From an uncultured bacterium (GTDB taxonomy: Bacteria > Actinomycetota > Actinomycetes > S36-B12): DNA of 8,293 nt. The DNA is taken from assembly GCA_903954205.1 (NCBI GenBank), contig CAJBMR010000266.1:1-8293 (forward strand). The letters are read 5' to 3'. Under the pieces are notes generated by a model. The model worked only from the letters and a program-made list of their open reading frames with translations. It ran no database searches and had not been told where the DNA came from. The translations under genes and the position numbers were made by a program. Numbering within the stretch: the stretch's first letter is position 1; every line of letters begins with the position of its first letter. Of the stretch, positions 5,334 to 8,293 are shown one piece after another.

Positions 5334-6464
5334 GTGGCCACCGACTACTACGCCCTTCTGGGCGTCTCGCGCGACGCGAGCCCCGATGAGATCAAGCGCG
5401 CTTATCGCCAGCTTGCCCGCGAGTTGCATCCTGACGTCAATCCCGACCCGGCGAGCGTGGATCGTTTCAAGGAGGTCACCGCCGCCTACGAGGTCCTCAG
5501 TGATCCCGAGAAGCGTCAGATGTACGACCTCGGCGGGGATCCCCTGCGGGCCGGGGGCGGTGGATTCGGTGCTCCTTTCAACTTCGGCGATCTCATGGAC
5601 ACATTCTTCGGCGGCGGACAGCGTCGCGGCCCACGTCCGCGCATGCGCCGTGGGCAAGACGCCCTCATCCGCCTTCAGGTTGACCTCGCGGAGGCGATGA
5701 CCGGGGCGACGCGCGAGGTGCAGGTCGACACCGCCGTGTGCTGCGAGGCATGCCAGGGCGCGGGCACCGCCCCCGACACCCAGCCGGCGACCTGCCCCAT
5801 GTGCAAGGGGCATGGCGAGATCCAAAACGTCCAGCGCTCATTCCTCGGGCAGGTGATGACCGCGCGTCCCTGCCCGCAGTGCCAGGGCTTTGGTACGACG
5901 ATCCCGCACCCCTGCGTGGAGTGCGCCGGAGACGGTCGCGTGCGCACGCGCACGACGATCGGCGTGCGCATCCCGCCCGGCGTCGACACGGGCACGCGTA
6001 TCCAGCTCGCGGGGCAGGGGGAGGTGGGCCCCGGTGGCGGTGAGCCCGGGGATCTCTTTGTCGAGATCGTCCAGACGGTGCATCCCGTCTTCGAGCGCCG
6101 CGGCGATGACCTCGTGTGCACCGTCGAGGTGCCCATGACAGCTGCGGCACTGGGCACCGGAATCGAACTCGAGACACTCGATGGCGTCGAGCAGGTCGAG
6201 GTGCGGCCGGGCACGCAGCCCGGCGCGGTGCTCACACTGCGCGCGCGCGGCGTACCCCATCTGCGCGGCTCAGGGCGTGGTGACCTGCACATCCAGCTCG
6301 ACGTACGCACTCCCACTCGCCTCGACGACGAGCAAGAGGGGTTCCTGCGCAGTCTGGCGCGCGCTCGTGGCGAGGAGGGTGTCACCCTGCGTGCCACTGA
6401 GCAGGTCGCCGATGAGACGGGTGGGTTCTTCTCGCGCCTGCGCGGCGCCTTCAGCGGACGCTAA
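5334..6464 (+). CDS. dnaJ: Chaperone protein DnaJ (Hsp40; actinobacterial DnaJ2 type)
   Basis: The protein has 376 residues. It is a co-chaperone that delivers unfolded clients to DnaK and stimulates its ATPase. The J-domain (about 1-68) contains HPD at 32-34. A short Gly/Phe-rich linker (about 72-95) is followed by a zinc-finger domain with all four CXXCXGXG repeats: CEACQGAG (137-144), CPMCKGHG (154-161), CPQCQGFG (180-187) and CVECAGDG (194-201). The C-terminal substrate-binding domains come next, and the protein ends SRLRGAFSGR. The short Gly/Phe region and hrcA linkage, with no dnaK/grpE nearby, fit the second DnaJ of actinobacteria. The start is GTG; no strong Shine-Dalgarno is visible in the 27-bp gap after hrcA, which contains only a repeated GACGAGA. 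It is expected to be under CIRCE/HrcA control. rsmE follows after 3 bp. Confidence 0.97.
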   Translation: MATDYYALLGVSRDASPDEIKRAYRQLARELHPDVNPDPASVDRFKEVTAAYEVLSDPEKRQMYDLGGDPLRAGGGGFGAPFNFGDLMDTFFGGGQRRGPRPRMRRGQDALIRLQVDLAEAMTGATREVQVDTAVCCEACQGAGTAPDTQPATCPMCKGHGEIQNVQRSFLGQVMTARPCPQCQGFGTTIPHPCVECAGDGRVRTRTTIGVRIPPGVDTGTRIQLAGQGEVGPGGGEPGDLFVEIVQTVHPVFERRGDDLVCTVEVPMTAAALGTGIELETLDGVEQVEVRPGTQPGAVLTLRARGVPHLRGSGRGDLHIQLDVRTPTRLDDEQEGFLRSLARARGEEGVTLRATEQVADETGGFFSRLRGAFSGR

Positions 6465-6467
6465 GAC

Positions 6468-7217
6468 ATGGCGGCGCCGGTCTTCTTCATCGATCCGGGC
6501 AGTGCCCCTGATTCTGAGGGCATCGTCTGCGTGACGGGTGAGGAAGCGCGCCACGCCACGCAGGTCATGCGCCTGCGCGCGGGGGAGCGCGTCGACCTCG
6601 TCGATGGCGAGGGCCGCCGACTCGAGGGCACGGTCCGCTCCGTCTCACGCGACCAGCTCGACGTCGAGATCGCGCGCATTACGGAGGAGCCGGACCCCGC
6701 ACCACGCATCATCGTCATCCAGGCACTGGCCAAGGGTGATCGCGGCGAGCAGGCGGTGGCCGCCATGACTGAGGTGGGCGTGGACGAGATCGTGCCTTGG
6801 TCGGCCGAGCACTGCATCACTCGCTGGACCGGCGACCGCGCTCAGCGCGGGGTGAGCAAGTGGCGCGCGACGGCGCGTGCGTCGGCCAAGCAGTCACGTC
6901 GATCACGCGTGCCCGCCGTTCACGACGTGCGCACCCTGTCGGAGCTTGATGCGTGGACCGCGCAGGCCGCCCTTGTCCTCTGCCTGGACGAATCCGCCGA
7001 GGAGTCTCTCGCTGGGATCGATATCCCCGACAGTGGCGACATCGTGCTCGTCGTCGGACCGGAGGGTGGTCTCTCCGATGCCGAGCGTGCGCACCTCGTG
7101 GGACTCGGTGCCCGGCTCGCACGACTGGGTCCGACAGTGCTGCGCACCTCGACAGCCGGACCCGTCGGCGCCGCGGTGGTCCTCGCGCGGAGTCCGCGCT
7201 GGGGAGCGACCCCATGA
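6468..7217 (+). CDS. rsmE: 16S rRNA (uracil1498-N3)-methyltransferase RsmE
   Basis: This 249-residue SPOUT-class enzyme methylates N3 of U1498 in 16S rRNA using SAM. An N-terminal PUA-like part (about 1-72) has GEEARHATQVMRLRAGE (24-40). The knotted SAM-binding domain follows, with IQALAKGDR (84-92), KWRATARASAKQSRR (131-145), VVGPEGGLSDAE (195-206) and LGPTVLRTSTAG (220-231). The last motif is usually LRTETA; Ser replaces Glu here, a change I believe is shared by other actinobacterial RsmE proteins. It begins 3 bp after dnaJ with a weak ribosome site, consistent with cotranscription and translational coupling. The HIT gene follows after 27 bp. Confidence 0.95.
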   Translation: MAAPVFFIDPGSAPDSEGIVCVTGEEARHATQVMRLRAGERVDLVDGEGRRLEGTVRSVSRDQLDVEIARITEEPDPAPRIIVIQALAKGDRGEQAVAAMTEVGVDEIVPWSAEHCITRWTGDRAQRGVSKWRATARASAKQSRRSRVPAVHDVRTLSELDAWTAQAALVLCLDESAEESLAGIDIPDSGDIVLVVGPEGGLSDAERAHLVGLGARLARLGPTVLRTSTAGPVGAAVVLARSPRWGATP

Positions 7218-7232
7218 CTCGTAAGTGCATGC

Positions 7233-7238
7233 CAGGAT
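7233..7238 (+). promoter_or_regulatory. Candidate -10 box for a leaderless HIT transcript
   Basis: CAGGAT sits exactly six bases (GACCGC) before the GTG start at 7245, and no Shine-Dalgarno is present. The geometry is the same as at hemW. If used, it gives the HIT gene its own promoter downstream of the CIRCE-controlled transcript. Confidence 0.45.
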
Positions 7239-7244
7239 GACCGC

Positions 7245-7589
7245 GTGACCGACTGCCTCTTCTGCCGCATCTCCACGGGTGAGATCCCGGCCGACATCGT
7301 CGCGCGCAGCGACCGCGCGCTGGCCTTCCGCGACATCCAGCCGCAGGCGCCCGTGCACGTCCTCGTGATCCCGGTGGATCACCATGCCGATGTGCCCTCC
7401 GTAGTCGAGGCTGATCCATCCCTTGCGTCCGAGATGCTCGCCCTGGCGGCGCAGGTCGCTCGGCAGGAGGGGGTTGCGGAGTCAGGGCACCGACTCGTGG
7501 CCAACACCGGTCTCGAGGGCGGCCAATCCGTGGGGCATGCCCACATCCACGTGCTGGGCGGTCGTCCGCTGGGCTGGCCTCCCGGCTGA
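7245..7589 (+). CDS. HIT-family (Hint-like) nucleotide-binding protein
   Basis: The 114-residue histidine-triad protein belongs to a family of small nucleotide phosphoramidases/hydrolases; the physiological substrate in bacteria is generally unclear. The N-terminal DCLFCRISTGEIP (3-15) has the Cys4/Cys7 pair that, with a His near 46-47 and the first triad His, can bind zinc in Hint-like members. VHVLVIPVDHH (37-47) follows. The triad is GHAHIHVLGG with His98, His100 and His102, the middle one being the expected nucleophile. It ends RPLGWPPG, the usual Hint C-terminus. The GTG start is supported by the family N-terminus and by the -10 box six bases upstream. It sits between rsmE and phoH, its usual actinobacterial position. 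Confidence 0.94.
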   Translation: MTDCLFCRISTGEIPADIVARSDRALAFRDIQPQAPVHVLVIPVDHHADVPSVVEADPSLASEMLALAAQVARQEGVAESGHRLVANTGLEGGQSVGHAHIHVLGGRPLGWPPG

Positions 7590-7592
7590 CGG

Positions 7593-7598
7593 TAGGAT
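7593..7598 (+). promoter_or_regulatory. Candidate -10 box of phoH
   Basis: TAGGAT lies nine bases before the phoH ATG, in the 18-bp gap after the HIT stop. Initiation about seven bases downstream would leave a leader of 0-3 nt. No Shine-Dalgarno is seen (TCCCCTCAC precedes the ATG), which agrees with a leaderless or nearly leaderless mRNA. Confidence 0.5.
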
Positions 7599-7607
7599 TC
7601 CCCTCAC

Positions 7608-8293
7608 ATGAGCACCTCCTCTCAGGCCACCATCACCATCCCGGCATCCCAGCCGATGGTCGCCCTCCTCGGTCCGGGCGACGAGTTGTTGCGCGTGATG
7701 GAAGCCGCCTTCCCCGACGCCGACATCCACGTGCGTGGCAATGAGGTCCGCATCGCGGGCTCAGTCGATGACGTCGGCCTCGTCGAGATCCTCGTGGCAG
7801 AGATGCTCGCCGTCCTTCGCACCGGCCAGGCACTCACCACGGAGTCCGTGGAGCGCAGCATCGCGCTGCTGCGCGCAGGCACCAGGCCCGCCGAGGTCCT
7901 CTCCACCAACATCCTCAGTTCGCGTGGCCGCACCATCCGCGCCAAGTCGCTCAACCAGAAGCGCTACGTCGAGGCGATCGACACGCACACCGTCACGTTC
8001 GGGATTGGCCCTGCGGGCACCGGCAAGACCTACCTGGCGGTTGCCAAGGCTGTGCAAGCGCTCCAGGCCAAGAAGGTCTCGCGCATCATCCTTACCCGGC
8101 CCGCGGTCGAGGCGGGGGAGCGTCTGGGCTTCCTCCCCGGCACCTTGTCGGAGAAGATCGATCCTTACCTGCGTCCGCTGTACGACGCCCTGCACGACAT
8201 GCTGGATCCCGATTCCATTCCGCGCCTCATCACCGGGGGCACCATCGAGATCGCTCCGCTGGCCTACATGCGCGGGCGCACGCTCAACGACGC
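7608..8293 (+). CDS. PhoH-like ATPase (YbeZ family), 3'-truncated
   Basis: The reading frame opens at ATG 7608 and runs off the window end after 228 complete codons. The N-terminus (about 16-75, LLGPGDELLRVMEAAFPDADI and VRGNEVRIAGS) fits the KH-like PhoH N-terminal region. The P-loop ATPase core has Walker A GPAGTGKT (134-141) in the context TFGIGPAGTGKTYLAVA. It is followed by LTRPAVEAGERLGFLPG (162-178), EKIDPYLRPLYDAL and APLAYMRGRTLND, the segment that in the family immediately precedes Walker B (LDEAQN). Roughly a third of the protein lies beyond the window. YbeZ-type proteins bind and hydrolyse ATP and are linked to the endonuclease YbeY and to RNA and ribosome maturation; ybeY is commonly the next gene. 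The phosphate-starvation name is historical. Confidence 0.96.
   Translation, partial: MSTSSQATITIPASQPMVALLGPGDELLRVMEAAFPDADIHVRGNEVRIAGSVDDVGLVEILVAEMLAVLRTGQALTTESVERSIALLRAGTRPAEVLSTNILSSRGRTIRAKSLNQKRYVEAIDTHTVTFGIGPAGTGKTYLAVAKAVQALQAKKVSRIILTRPAVEAGERLGFLPGTLSEKIDPYLRPLYDALHDMLDPDSIPRLITGGTIEIAPLAYMRGRTLND

Noticed and set aside
7237..7248. Mini-ORF ATG-ACC-GCG-TGA overlapping the HIT start as a regulatory uORF.
   Set aside because: The ATG forms part of the -10 box and the spacer to the leaderless start, so the transcript would probably not contain it.

Overview
The window is a gene-dense, GC-rich stretch (roughly two thirds G+C by eye) of a Gram-positive actinobacterial chromosome. 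Three things support this lineage: the gene order lepA – hemW – hrcA – dnaJ – rsmE – HIT – phoH, the use of GTG starts, and several genes that start a few bases after a TAGGAT-like -10 box with no Shine-Dalgarno, which suggests leaderless mRNAs. I cannot name a genus from the sequence alone.

Layout. (1) 1-1705 (+): lepA, cut off at its 5' end by the window edge. (2) 1709-2571 (-): a two-gene operon, a DUF4870-type membrane protein followed by a small lipoprotein, the two overlapping by one base. It converges on lepA with a 3-bp gap, and a strong dyad hairpin covers both stop codons. (3) 2572-2662: a 91-bp divergent intergenic region with two candidate promoters and a perfect 9-10-9 inverted repeat. 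(4) 2663-3802 (+): hemW, the radical-SAM heme chaperone. (5) 3822-4190 (-): a TM2-domain membrane protein. (6) 4191-4292: a divergent region with a perfect CIRCE operator, the HrcA binding site. (7) 4293-7589 (+): hrcA, dnaJ, rsmE and a HIT-family gene, closely packed. (8) 7608 to the window end (+): a phoH-like (ybeZ) ATPase gene, truncated at its 3' end before Walker B.

How the genes relate. The plus-strand genes are a conserved translation, proteostasis and RNA block: LepA acts on the ribosome, HrcA/CIRCE controls heat-shock chaperones, DnaJ is a co-chaperone, RsmE methylates 16S rRNA, and PhoH/YbeZ is linked to rRNA and RNA maturation. The three minus-strand genes are small envelope or membrane proteins of unknown function set into the gaps of this block. 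No stretch longer than about 100 bp lacks a gene. There are no RNA genes, mobile elements, CRISPR arrays or phage genes that I can see. I found no clearly new multi-gene system. The least explained items are the inverted repeat at the hemW promoter, the DUF4870/lipoprotein pair, and the hairpin over the lepA and lipoprotein stop codons.
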